Assembly (NCBI RefSeq): GCF_022539505.1
Contig: NC_061508.1
Location: 92,979,276 to 93,043,275, forward strand
Direction: 5' to 3'
From: Lolium rigidum
Taxonomy: Eukaryota > Streptophyta > Magnoliopsida > Poales > Poaceae
DNA length: 64,000 nucleotides
Of this stretch, positions 44,632 through 54,698 are shown piece by piece. Under the pieces are notes generated by a model that did no database searches, was not told the origin of the DNA, and saw only the letters and a list, made by a program, of their open reading frames with translations. The first letter of the stretch is position 1, and every line of letters starts with the position of its first letter. The position numbers and the translations under genes are program-made.

Positions 44632-44661
44632 TGCGAGTGAGGGGTTAACCCCTCACTCGCA
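44632..44661. repeat. Perfect 30-bp palindrome
   Basis: The arm TGCGAGTGAGGGGTT is followed immediately by its exact reverse complement, with no spacer. It lies between the TATA-like TACTTATACT (about 44613) and the ATG at 44755, so it would form a strong hairpin in a 5' UTR. Confidence 0.95.
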
Positions 44662-44754
44662 ACCCTAGCTCCGCTGTGCGCCGCCGCCTCCTCCTCCTGC
44701 TCCGGCGAGCAATTAGTCGCTCCCCCGCGCCGCATTCCACCCACCGCCACCTGC

Positions 44755-45294
44755 ATGGACTCCCGCCGCCATAGTACCGCCTCGCCGGCAAGCGGATCGA
44801 AGCGATCCCGCTCGCCGGACACCGTGGAGGAGGCGTGGCGGCTCAAGTGCAAAAGATCCGCCGCCGGGAGCCGCCGTGCGGCGTGCCGGTACGCCGGCGC
44901 GCTGTACGTGCCGGATTCGCTCCGGGAGTATGACGCGGGTGGGCGGTGGTACCGGCAAGACCCGCCGCTCAAGCCGATGAGCGGCGAAGCCTTCGAGAAG
45001 TGGCTCGCCGGGTGGCAGCGCGACCGCGCGTCCAAGGCGGCATGGGCGGCGACCATCGACAGCACCAGCGGCGGAGGAAGCGGAGGCGGCGAGCAGGAAG
45101 AGGAGGCGGCAGAGGAGGAGGCGGACTTCCGGCGTGCGGTGGCCGAATCCGAGGCGGATGCCGCCGAGAAAGCTCGGGCGGAGGCAGAGGAGGAGGCGGC
45201 GGCCATCGCCGCCGTCCGGGAGTTCGAGGCGCGGGAGGCGCAGGAGGAGGCAGCCTCCATCGCCTTCATCCCGTACGTCATCCTTGACGAGTAG
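44755..45294 (+). CDS. Hypothetical 179-aa protein carried by the Harbinger-type element
   Basis: Complete frame from ATG 44755 to the stop at 45292-45294. Residues 1-40 are basic and Ser-rich (SGSKRSRSPDTVEEAWRLK). Residues 45-100 contain a Trp/Tyr-rich segment (YAGALYVPDSLREYDAGGRW, then FEKWLAGWQRDRASKAAW). From about 105 the protein is a Glu/Ala-rich helix likely to form a coiled coil, ending FIPYVILDE. No DDE transposase, Myb or other domain is recognised. It might be a captured gene fragment, a retained non-transposase element protein, or a chance frame in GC-rich DNA. The long helix could be a composition effect, so function is not assigned. Confidence 0.4.
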   Translation: MDSRRHSTASPASGSKRSRSPDTVEEAWRLKCKRSAAGSRRAACRYAGALYVPDSLREYDAGGRWYRQDPPLKPMSGEAFEKWLAGWQRDRASKAAWAATIDSTSGGGSGGGEQEEEAAEEEADFRRAVAESEADAAEKARAEAEEEAAAIAAVREFEAREAQEEAASIAFIPYVILDE

Positions 45295-45520
45295 ATGTAG
45301 GTTAGATGTAGTATGATCCGTAGTATGATCGAAATGTATGTATGATCCGTAGTATGATCAATGAAGATGAACTTCCCGGGGTTTTTATTTTTGAAAATAC
45401 GGGGCGAAATACGGGGTCTGCTAGACGGAATGGCTCTTCCGTTAGCAGTTTTTCGATACGGAGCGAAATGCGAGCGTTATACGGGGCAGCGAAATACGGG
45501 GCTTGTTAGACGTGCTCTAA

Positions 45521-45855
45521 TATGACACCGTATAAGAAAAACAAAAATGGCACAACATCTTTCACGAGCTTGCTGCACCGGTCGAGAGTGTACCAATCTC
45601 CTCGATCAAATGCGAAGGCCATCCGGCCTGTTTGTGATGGTGCGCCGCTGCAACTTCCGGCGACATAGCTACTCTTGGAAAACGCTAATTTCCACCACTG
45701 AAAAATTCAGAAAAAGCGACAACGAGAGCAGCCAGTCGATCCGGCCCTACACGTCGGACAATGTTTTTTTTAGATGAATCAAGGATAGACCCACCGATGG
45801 AGGTAGCAGTAGCACGCACGGGAGCCTCGAAACGAAACCCTAGCCTCAGGCGACC
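45521..45855. promoter_or_regulatory. Upstream region of the F-box gene
   Basis: 335 bp between the Harbinger right TSD and the F-box ATG. A TATA-like GTATAAG is near 45530, directly beside the transposon. If it is used, the promoter was brought close to, or disturbed by, the insertion. No other feature is seen. Confidence 0.3.
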
Positions 45856-47082
45856 ATGCCGCCACCGTCACGGGCACTGCCGGAAGAAGTTATCGAGGAG
45901 ATCTTACTGCGCCTCCCGCCGCACAAGCCCGCCTATCTCGTCCGTGCCTCCCTCACCAGCAAGCCATGGATGGCCCTCCTCTCCGGCGCTCGCTTTCGTG
46001 CTCGGTACCGTGAGTTTCATGGAGCTCCTCCCATACTTGGCTTTCTTCAGTTCAGGCCCTGGGATTGCCTAAAGCCCAAGGAAGGAGACCCTACCCTACC
46101 TTTCGTCTCCACCACGAAATTCCGCCCGCGCATCCCCGACAACGGCTGGGGGGATAGGGACTACGCCGTGTGGGACTGTCGCCATGGCCGCATTCTCCTT
46201 GGTGAAAAGAATGCAGCGCCCATGAAGCTCGCCATTTGGGACCCCATGACAGGCCGCCGTAAGGAGCTGCAGGAGCCTAGCTCCATGGCGGTAAAGCACC
46301 AAGATGGCCTTCTCGGGGCAGCGGTGGTTTGCGCCATCAGCGGCTGTGACCATCGCGCGTGTCATGCAGGGCCGTCCCGCGTGGTCTTCTTCTCCCTGCA
46401 CGACGGTGATGCCGGCTTTGTTGCACAAGCATGTGTGTCCTTTCCGGAGACGAGCGACTGCAGCAAGCTGAGGTCTGATTTTCGTCGTGATGAGTGGAGC
46501 GAGCCATGCTCTGGTCTTCCTATAGACAATGCTGGATTCATCGAGCCAAACCCCCCTGCCCTAGTAAATGATGCAATTCACTTCATGCTCGCCTATGGAT
46601 ATGACTATGTTGTTGATGAAAATGTTCATGATATTGCTCGAGTACAAATTTTGAAATACGACTTGAGCTCTAATTGCTTGTCACTGATTGATGCGCCATC
46701 TCGCCCGGCTCGTAGTCATTACGGTAACTCTGTCCTCATGACGCTAGAGGAGGGTACTTTGGGGTTCGTACGCATTAAGAGGTTTCACCTCTACATATGG
46801 TCAAGGCAGATGGGTTCCGACCGAGCTACAACATGGACTCGGAGTAGAGTCATCAATCTCAATAACATCCCTACTAAAGATCCAAGGAAAGTTTTCGGCC
46901 TGCTTGGATCTGTTGAGGGAAGTGATATCATTTTCGTGTACACGGAACTTGGTATCTACAAGATAAATCTCACGACACTACGGCGGAAGAAGATATGGGA
47001 GGGAGAATATTGTAATGCCTTGATTCCATACACGAGTTTCTACAATCCTCGAGGTATATATCCACATCTCATTTCCAGTTAG
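45856..47082 (+). CDS. F-box protein, 408 aa, single exon
   Basis: Predicted substrate adaptor of an SCF (Skp1-Cullin-F-box) ubiquitin ligase, acting in cytoplasm or nucleus. The F-box lies at about residues 7-45: LPEEVIEEILLRLPPHKPAY, then LVRASLTSKPWMALLS. The rest is a grass-type F-box-associated region with WDPMTGRRKEL, ALVNDAIHFMLAYGYDY, LGFVRIKRFHLYIWSR and IIFVYTELGIYKINL. The pattern suggests a beta-propeller-like fold as in related F-box-associated domains, by analogy only. ATG 45856 is in a good context (GGCGACCATGC), has no upstream in-frame ATG, and starts ten codons before the conserved box. The frame is intact. Large F-box families with intronless members are common in grasses; the substrate is unknown. 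Confidence 0.85.
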   Translation: MPPPSRALPEEVIEEILLRLPPHKPAYLVRASLTSKPWMALLSGARFRARYREFHGAPPILGFLQFRPWDCLKPKEGDPTLPFVSTTKFRPRIPDNGWGDRDYAVWDCRHGRILLGEKNAAPMKLAIWDPMTGRRKELQEPSSMAVKHQDGLLGAAVVCAISGCDHRACHAGPSRVVFFSLHDGDAGFVAQACVSFPETSDCSKLRSDFRRDEWSEPCSGLPIDNAGFIEPNPPALVNDAIHFMLAYGYDYVVDENVHDIARVQILKYDLSSNCLSLIDAPSRPARSHYGNSVLMTLEEGTLGFVRIKRFHLYIWSRQMGSDRATTWTRSRVINLNNIPTKDPRKVFGLLGSVEGSDIIFVYTELGIYKINLTTLRRKKIWEGEYCNALIPYTSFYNPRGIYPHLISS

Positions 47083-47686
47083 AATCGAGGGAAACTGTTA
47101 ATACTTATATATGAGTTAGCTAGCAGAACAGACAAATTGTTGGATAGCTAACCATCTTAAAAGTCTTATTGATGCTTCTGTTGTGATATGTTTATGTGCT
47201 CAAGAAAATTCTGTGATATGTAACACCCAATTATTTTGCCTAATTATGCTTATGCATACTTAATTGTGCAAATTTACATAGTATTATTGCATCTTCTTTT
47301 GGAACCACACTGATGAATCTATTTTTTCAGAAAGGGTGAGAGACTGCGATGTGGGTTGTGAGTTTGGTTGTGGTTTTATGCAATATGAAAACACGAGTGC
47401 ACTTGAAACAAGGAAATCTTTCCCACTATGTTCTTTCTAGGCTTGGTCCTCGAGAACTACGGGCCATTCCCGTGGAGCCTAGAAAATCTAAAGAGGAGCT
47501 TCCTAGTGGAAGGTAGTCATTATTCTCTACGGTTGCCAGGAAGACCACATGAGATGGCTTCTACATAGGCCGGGTGATCTAATTGTGTGTCGTGTTGTCA
47601 TGTTGGTCACTATGCAATGAGATCCTAGTGAGCAGTTTATCAACCCTTTGTCGAACTCTTGCGTATACTGTCTAGAGCACATAATT
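47083..47686. other. 3' flank of the F-box gene, no further gene
   Basis: AT-rich sequence with possible 3' UTR, then frames too broken to interpret. GCACATAATT at its end is the left TSD of the LINE. Confidence 0.4.
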
Positions 47687-48012
47687 TTCCCTTCGAGTCA
47701 AATGGCTTTGGCAGCAATGGCAAGAAGATGACAAGCCTTGATATGGTCTCCATAATCAAGTGAGAGAGCTATTTGAAGGCTCCGTTAGAACTTCACTTGG
47801 CAATGGTGCTAAGAAAAGTTTCTGGAACGATCCATGGTTGGACAAGCTTCCCATCCATCTGTTGGCGCCCGATCTCTTCCTTCATTGCACCATGCACAAG
47901 CTCTCGGTTAAGTAAGCATTGGAAAATAATCGGTGGATACGCCACTTAAAGAAAAACCTGACCACCAATGCTATAATCCAATTCACTGAAGTGTGGGAAA
48001 TATTGCGCCCGG

Positions 48013-48400
48013 TGACATAGGCATCCCAAATGGGCCTGCCGGATATAGTACCCGGGGTTTATTGAAGGCCCACTACTCGAAGAATAAGAAGATTCGGAAG
48101 CCCAAGATATATTTAAGGAAAAGATAGAGTTGTAATAGGAAGTGTTATTTGTAATCTGGCGGGATGAGTTAGAAACCGTCCCGGACTTTGTAACTTGTAC
48201 AAAACGAAACCCTCGGCTCCACCTCTTGTATAAAAGGGGGAGTCGAGGGACGAGGAGATCATCGAATCATTGTTCACAAACCCTAGTTTTCATAATCGTC
48301 GAGTACTTTTCGGCTGAAACCTTCGAGATCTACTTGCCCTCTACTTCTAACTAAACCCTAGCCTACAATCCATAGGCATTGATAAGTTAATCCCTTGTCA
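48013..48400 (+). repeat. 5' LTR of the gag-only gypsy
   Basis: 388 bp, TGACATAGG...CCTTGTCA. A TATA-like TTGTATAAAAGGGGGAG is at about 48226-48242. Confidence 0.95.
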
Positions 48401-48402
48401 AT

Positions 48403-48419
48403 TGGCGCCGTCTGTGGGA
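48403..48419 (+). promoter_or_regulatory. Primer-binding site of the gag-only gypsy
   Basis: TGGCGCCGTCTGTGGGA starts two bases after the LTR; typical of grass gypsy elements. Confidence 0.9.
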
Positions 48420-48445
48420 ATTAGAGGCGTAAGGATCCGATCTCG

Positions 48446-50621
48446 ATGGCACGTTCAAAGTCTTCGACATCGTCAACCGGAAGCAACACTATGGATCGAG
48501 GTAAACAGATCGCTGCTGGTCTTGTTGATTTTGTTCCTCACCCACCCTCCCGTTTGGATGCATATGCGTATCTGGCGGAGCCCTTGGAGATGACGTTCGG
48601 AAGGTTTCACTTTCGCGTCGAGAAAGAAGGATCGTATCGTGTCGAAATTCCGATTTCGTCGGGATCGTCGACGGTTGATTCTGATTTTTCAAGCTACGCA
48701 TCGTCAACCGAGTCAGAAGAAGAAACTTCGTCAACACGTTACGTCAGCATCAGAGCAAGAGAGAAACTCGCCAAGATCTTCAGCGACACATCGTTTGAGT
48801 CATCTGCGGACTCATATATAAGCGATGGCTCAAGCGATGTCGACGATTACGACTTCATCGACAAATCTATCACAGTGGGCAAGGTCTTCATCAATCTCAA
48901 CAATGATGTCACCAAACCCAATATAGATCGGAGTACAAAATATCATCAGATTTATGCTATCGACAATCAAGAGGAACCATCGGAGGCTTTCGACGATTTG
49001 GGTAATCCTTTCGTCGATCCCTCAGATCTAAGGAGAGGTATGGGCACTAAATATGTCGGGCCCACGCCACGTGTCAGCGTTCAACTTCCACAAGCAGCTT
49101 GGGATAGAGCAGCAAAAGCTCTAGATGGTTCGGAACCAATGACGACGACAGCCACAGCTCAAGAACTGCAAGCTTATCAATATAGGCTCGCACGAACTGC
49201 CCGAGAAATAGAAAAACAGACGAGTTGAGTTGAACAGGAGAAAGGAGGCAGCTTCGCATCAAGCGGGAGAAGGGCAGATCTAAGTGGACAATCTAGAGTT
49301 TCGGGTGATAGCCACGGGGAGGCTCGGAACGAGAGGAAGATCAAGGTTACAATACATACCCGAAGCGAGAAAGAGAGCACTGGTTCAAAACCTCGACATG
49401 TCCTTTATGTCGATAGATACAAGAGGAAATATTATCCCTAAGACACCGAAGCTGGGTATATGGCGACACAAGCTTACATCCTTGCATCCAGGCCACCCCC
49501 AGGAGATCCAAGGGAAACATTATACAACATGGCGTTAGCAGGGGTTGGAGTTATGGGGACAGCGTTCGTAGCAACACCTCCCGAAGGAGCGGCAAGGCAA
49601 AATAGTCCACGACTGCGACGGCAACGAGCGGCAGCTCCCGAAGGACCAAGTGGAGCAAGAGATACAGGAGCACAAGCAAGGGTCGATAGAGCGAGGCAAA
49701 GCAGAAGGGATCATCGGCAGTCCCCAGAACTTAATGACGAGGATATGTGCGGTCTACCATGCTTCACGAGAAGAGTCCGAAAAACTCGAGTCCCCTCAGG
49801 ATTCAAGTTACCCGATCACTTCAAAAAATTCGACGGTTTGCAAGATCCAGAAGATTGGCTAATTGATTACCTCGAGACGGTAAAGCTAACTCGGAGGAAC
49901 TAGGGCAACAGCCATGCAAAGTATTCAGGTGCACTTAAGTGGAGCCGCACGATCTTGGATCAAAAAACTTCCGCCAGGATCCATCGACAGTCGGGAAAGT
50001 TTCGAGGACGTATTCGTCAAGAATTTCAGGTCCACATGCAAAAAACCTGCGTCGTTAGAAGAACTGAGAGCGTGTCGACAAAAGCCAGACGAGTCAATGA
50101 GAAAATATATCCAAAGGTGGAACATCATAAAAAACTCGGCAGAAAATATATCTGACGAGAGAGCAATAGATGCGTTTGTCGCAGGAATTAGGCGTGGAGA
50201 TTTCGTCGAGGACTTGGGAAGGACCAATCCAAAAACAGTATCCGCGTTGATGGAGATAGCAAATAGATGGGCAGACGGAGAAGACGCTGTCCACAATAAA
50301 CGACACAGGTCGCCAGAGGAGGACCGTAGTCGAAATTATCAATCGAGGCGACGATTTCCTCGACAGTACCAGAACTACGATGCTCCAGGGCAAATTTCGG
50401 CTGGATTCCGATCCAGCGCAGGAGGAAACAATAGAGATGATTATCAAAAAAGTAATGAGCAGAGAAGCGACAACAGAGACGACTCCCGCAATAGACAAAA
50501 TAGCGGACCAAGGTTTCCAAGACCTTTCGTGTCCCCCGAAGAAATGCTGAACGGACCGTGCCAGATGCACTTCTTCCTCGACAAAGCAACGGGAAAAGAC
50601 AGATCGGGGCACTCGCAGTAA
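48446..50621 (+). pseudogene. Gypsy gag, broken into several frames
   Basis: Frame 48446-49228 (MARSKSSTSSTGSNTMDRGK onward) is an acidic, Ser-rich N-terminal region ending in a helix (TATAQELQAYQYRLARTARE). After a frame change, 49460-49903 gives a PDHFKKFDGLQDPEDWLIDY-type start of the Retrotrans_gag domain. 49914-50621 completes it (QVHLSGAARSWIKKLPPGS, ESFEDVFVKNFRSTCKKPAS, YIQRWNIIKNSAENISDERA, DAFVAGIRRGDFVEDLGR) and ends in an Arg/Asn-rich nucleic-acid-binding tail. No CCHC knuckle is intact. A stop near 49902 separates the two core parts. Confidence 0.85.
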
Positions 50622-50658
50622 AGACTCGTCGAAATTTTCGGGCAATGTTCGGATACGC

Positions 50659-51084
50659 GTGAAAATGCTCACGCTCGAGCAGCACGAGAGAAATCCTCGG
50701 GAGCCCGGGAGCGAAGTTCACCTACCGCCACCTCCCGCGATTACGGAGAACAATCAACACCAGCTTAGAATAGCGGCAGCACCTGCACCACCACCCTATG
50801 TTGATCCTAATTCCAACGGAGCAGTGTCGATGATTCAGAAGGGAAGGCCGTCCAATAGAGCTCAAAAAGTAATCTCACGACAGGTGTTCATGGCAGAGAA
50901 AATGCCTCCACCAACAGGTGAGTACCTCAATTGGTCAGGGCAAGACATCGGCTTCACCATAGCGGACCACCCGCAGCAAGTTCCTCGACCAGGGCAGTCA
51001 GCACTTATTCTGCCGGCAGTTATCGCAGGATTTGACGTTTCTCGAGTATTCATAGATGGCAAACAAGTATTTTTACAGAGATAG
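50659..51084 (+). pseudogene. Truncated protease-region frame of the gag-only gypsy
   Basis: Contains the segment that precedes the retropepsin active site in related elements (FTIADHPQQVPRPGQSALIL, then SRVFIDG). It breaks off exactly where the D-[ST]-G motif should continue. The deletion of pol therefore starts at the protease active site. Confidence 0.7.
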
Positions 51085-51375
51085 GCGTTACCGAACGTGC
51101 GCCAGAAAAAGCGGAGGACGTGTGTCCCCCACTTACACGACGTGTCAACATGGTAGAAACGATGGACCCACAAGGCAGGGAAAACTCGACCATTAATAGA
51201 GTTGAAGAAAAATTTGCCAAGGGAAAATATGTCGACAAGAAAAATAAAAGGAGAATGGCGACAGGATGAGTTATTTGCATACTTCGGGAGCCTTTGGTCA
51301 GAGACAAGTTTTTGCCCAAATGCTCGGGGGCTACTTCGAAAAAAGTAAAGTTTCGACTATGGCAAATATAGAAAT

Positions 51376-51615
51376 TGTGGGAGCCTACAACCAAGCACAA
51401 GTTCTTGGCTGTAGCCTCGGGGGCTACTCCCATCGGGAGCGCTGTTCGCGCACCCGAGAGAAAAAAAAAGAAGAAAAAGGGAGAGAAAGAATATCGAGAG
51501 ATAATGGCAATATAGCGACAAGGTGGACTAAAATGTTGAGCCTACAACCAAGCACAAGTTCTTGGTTGTAGCCTCGAAGCTACTCCCATCGGGAACGCCG
51601 CTCGCGTGCCCGATG
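51376..51615. repeat. Duplicated hairpin-bearing motif in the gypsy 3' non-coding region
   Basis: CCTACAACCAAGCACAAGTT plus CTTGG[CT]TGTAGCCTCG occurs at about 51384 and 51541. The second copy has a perfect 11-bp stem (CTACAACCAAG / CTTGGTTGTAG) with an 8-nt loop. Each is followed by CTACTCCCATCGGGA, which recurs a third time near 51690. Confidence 0.8.
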
Positions 51616-52239
51616 AAATTTAAAAAGGAAGAAGAAATAAAGATAGAAAGTCAAGAGAGTATATTTCGAGTTATAACTAACTCTACATATACTCCCATCG
51701 GGAGAATAATACAAGTCATATTTGACTCGATAAAATGTGCCATTCCAACAGACTCGGAAAAGCACTCGACAATATATTCTCAGAACGCCAAAGTTGCGAT
51801 CAATTTCTGAATGCCGCAGATTTGCGAAGGTAAGACCCCAGATCTATTCTCGCTGGGCGTGGCATCGCCGAAAACTGCGCTCTCGCTACTTTTATCCGTA
51901 TCAACGGATACGAAGAAAAATCCTAACGGACGCGTTAGGTACCCGATAAATTTGATCGGGACTCGACGAATGGTAAGACCTTAAGCGGCACCCGTCGAAG
52001 TTTACACCAAGTATCCCGAGATCATGTCCAGGGACGTGATTTTGAAGTAGGTTTTTGCGGATTGCCACTAGAGCAGCTTAACTAGTACCCGATCCGTCAG
52101 ATGAACTAGCCCCAACTACCAATATCCCCGTACAATATAGAATTTTATGAGAAGAAGTATGGAAGTTAGAGCTTTCGAGTAAAAATAAACAATGGAGATT
52201 TTCCCCGATTCTATGATTCAAGCAAAATCTCGGGGCTAC

Positions 52240-52626
52240 CGACATAGGCATCCCAAATGGGCCCGCCGGATATAGTACCCGGGGTTTATTGAAGGCCCAC
52301 TACTCGAAGAATAAGAAGATTCGGAAGCCCAAGATATATTTAAGGAAAAGATAGAGTTGTAATAGGAAGTGTTATTTGTAATCTGGCGGGATGAGTTAGA
52401 AACCGTCCCGGACTTTGTAACTTGTACAAAACGAAACCCTCGGCTCCACCTCTTGTATAAAGGGGGAGTCGAGGGACAAGGAGATCATCGAATCATTGTT
52501 CACAAACCCTAGTTTTCATAATCGTCGAGTACTTTTCGGCTGAAACCTTCGAGATCTACTTGCCCTCTACTTCTAACTAAACCCTAGCCTACAATCCATA
52601 GGCATTGATAAGTTAATCCCTTGTCA
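52240..52626 (+). repeat. 3' LTR of the gag-only gypsy
   Basis: 387 bp; its first base is C instead of T (CGACATAGG). Confidence 0.95.
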
Positions 52627-53595
52627 CCTGGTTCGCCTCAATTTTGGAATGGAAGACTCGATCAAGTGGTTGTAGACTATTGATGGAATTTTTCAGTAGC
52701 TTCATCATATCAGATTCAGTTTGACGAGCGGATTCGCCCTAGCTCCTCCAGACACATTTGGAACTCAGATGCGCCTCTAAAATGTCGTGTTTTAACATGG
52801 CTTGCTACTATGGAAAAGTGCTTAACCGCTGATAACTTGTTGATTCGAGGAATCCCTCATAATCCCATATGATCGCTTTGTCAAAGGCAACCCAAGACCA
52901 GTGTGCAACTGCTCGCCAAGCTGTGATTTTTCGATGCGAGTCTCACAGATGGTTCTAAGTAGAATGTGAAGACCACTGATATCTCCGTTACATAGTGCAA
53001 GCTTTCTATTAATTGGTGGGAAGTGCAAGCAATTGGACTGAATAAATAAGGTTCCAAAGCTTGGAGCTCATGTGTCACGATTGTTGGGTGGATGCTCTGA
53101 AAGAGAGGAACGATCGCGTTTTCAACAAGAAGAGGGCCACCTCCGTTGTCTACATGAAAATCATTGATTTAGCACAAGCCCGACTGAATTGGTAAGAGCA
53201 TTTTGGTGTCTCGCTGAAGTAAAACTTCAGTTTGCCGAGAGTTCTACCACACGGTGTATAGCTTTGTTTTGTTTCAGCTGAAATTTTCTTTCTCTTTCCA
53301 TTTGTTTTGGTGTTTTTCTGTTTCTTGTAAGTGTATAGTTCTGTATTTTCTTGTTTTTCGGCTATTATGAATGAAAGCACTGCGTTTCATCCAAAAAAAG
53401 CACATAATTGAATAGATTTGGCTGCAGCAACAGATTAATGAGGGTGTCATGATTCCTTCTGAACCTAGTTCACTGCCTAGTGATAATTCTGCTGATGTCA
53501 GCTGAATTTACAAGCATAAGTATGCCTATGCCCACTAGGATGGCAAATTCACACAATCTGAATTCAGAGAACATAGGTCCAGTATAAATTCAGAT

Positions 53596-53790
53596 CATTT
53601 TTTTTTGCGGATCAATAATTTCATTACTCAATCATCAGGCTTACAGTCATTTTGAAGACAATCAGCTAAAAAGACAGGAACGTAATTAATCCACAAACAT
53701 CTACATCTACTAGCTGATGCTTGCTTAGCACAAAGGTGTGCTCCTTCATTTAATGGAAATATTCCATATTACGAGTAATTTCTTCAATTC
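53596..53790 (-). mobile_element. LINE 3' fragment
   Basis: On the minus strand it encodes NEGAHLCAKQASASRCRCLW, then INYVPVFLADCLQNDC before a stop. That is the C-terminus typical of plant LINE ORF2 RNase H regions. It is followed by ATGAAATTATTGATCCGC and an A tail (T run at 53598-53606 on plus). The 5' end is truncated at an unclear point and no TSD was found. Confidence 0.65.
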
Positions 53791-53864
53791 CTTGATGCTA
53801 GTACAATGCAACCCTGCACGAGAGAAGATATATTTCTCCAAACTCATTGATGCTAGTGGCACCC

Positions 53865-54598
53865 TGTTGGGGGGATGACCCCCGGTATGTCAAAGGCATG
53901 CCAAACCGGATGGTTTGAGCCATCAAGTTACCGGTTTAAAGATCATTCCGGACTGTGAAGCTAAGCTTCCGGATGAGTAAATCTATACCGTTATCCTAGG
54001 AGGGGTATACCGGAATGAGCCAAGAAGGTACCGGACTACCAGTACGGGCGACACTGTAGCACGTCGGCAAGACTGGTCAAAGATTCTCTAAGGAGCTAGA
54101 GGACAAAGATGAGCGAAGCACTTCAGCTTTAATCGAAGCTCTGAGGCCAAAGCAGATGATGACGTAAAAGGTACCGGAGGACGTGTTATCACCAGAATTT
54201 GACCGAGTCAGAGGTGGGCCGCGATCAAGATGGGCTTGGAAGGTTACATATGAAAGATCTATGAAGCGGCCTCGCACGGAGAAGTTGGGCTAGTTAGCCC
54301 GTGTATCTTAGTAGAATAAATTATGTATCGATTTAGAAGTTAGAGTTTATCTCGTGCACGGTTTAGTGCACGTCCACATTAGAAAGTCCCCTGGACTATA
54401 AATATGTACCTAGGGTTTATGGAATAAACAACAACTCACGTTCAACCCCAAAACAAACCAATCTCGGCGCATCGCCAACTCCTTCGTCTCGAGGGTTTCT
54501 ATCGGGTAGCGACATGCTGCCTAGATCGCATCTTGCGATCTAGGCAGCACAAGCCCCACGTTGTTCATGCGTTGCTCGTCATCGAAGCGCTTTTGATG
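53865..54598 (+). mobile_element. LTR fragment (plus strand), cut by the assembly gap
   Basis: Starts TGTTGGGGGGATGACCCCCG, an LTR-type start with a short inverted repeat. It contains a TATA-like ACTATAAATATG near 54395 and runs to the gap without an identifiable end, PBS or second copy. Confidence 0.6.
54515..54549. repeat. Perfect hairpin, 16-bp stem and 3-nt loop
   Basis: TGCTGCCTAGATCGCA and its exact reverse complement are separated by TCT. It lies in the likely R/U5 part of the LTR at 53865, about 50 bp before the gap. Confidence 0.95.
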
Positions 54599-54698
54599 NN
54601 NNNNNNNNNNNNNNNNNNNNNNNNNNNNNNNNNNNNNNNNNNNNNNNNNNNNNNNNNNNNNNNNNNNNNNNNNNNNNNNNNNNNNNNNNNNNNNNNNN
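54599..54698. other. Assembly gap, 100 N
   Basis: Exactly 100 N, the conventional placeholder for a gap of unknown size. An LTR on one side and a CACTA end on the other imply that repetitive DNA is missing here. Confidence 0.98.

Larger units (their letters stand above)
44459..45517. mobile_element. PIF/Harbinger-type element, 1059 bp, with an internal ORF
   Basis: The terminal inverted repeats GAGCATGTCTAACAGACCCC and GAGCACGTCTAACAAGCCCC agree at 21 of 24 positions when extended through CGTAT. The 3-bp TSD TAA is exact (44456-44458 and 45518-45520), the PIF/Harbinger signature. Subterminal ATACGGGGC motifs occur several times at both ends. It is too short for transposase plus Myb-like ORF and carries one 179-codon frame of a different kind. 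Confidence 0.8.
48013..52626 (+). mobile_element. Gag-only Ty3/gypsy element, young, nested in the LINE
   Basis: LTRs at 48013-48400 and 52240-52626 differ by three substitutions and one single-base indel (about 99% identity). The 5-bp TSD is CCCGG / CCTGG (48008-48012 and 52627-52631, one mismatch). A gypsy PBS (TGGCGCCGTCTGTGGGA) follows the 5' LTR and a PPT-like ATCTCGGGGCTAC precedes the 3' LTR. The interior holds gag and the beginning of the protease region only; RT, RNase H and integrase are absent. It must have moved with proteins of a related full element. Confidence 0.9.
47687..53399 (+). mobile_element. 5'-truncated LINE, split by a gypsy insertion
   Basis: The 10-bp TSD GCACATAATT flanks it at 47677-47686 and 53400-53409, and the 3' end is a short poly-A (53393-53399). 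Left of the gypsy it encodes RVKWLWQQWQEDDKP, a stop, then GNGAKKSFWNDPWLD. Right of the gypsy it encodes KCRVLTWLATMEKCLTADN and a degenerate zinc-binding region. These are the C-terminal region of LINE ORF2 beyond the reverse transcriptase (zf-RVT type). Without the gypsy it is about 1.1 kb, a strongly 5'-truncated and mutated copy. Confidence 0.8.
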
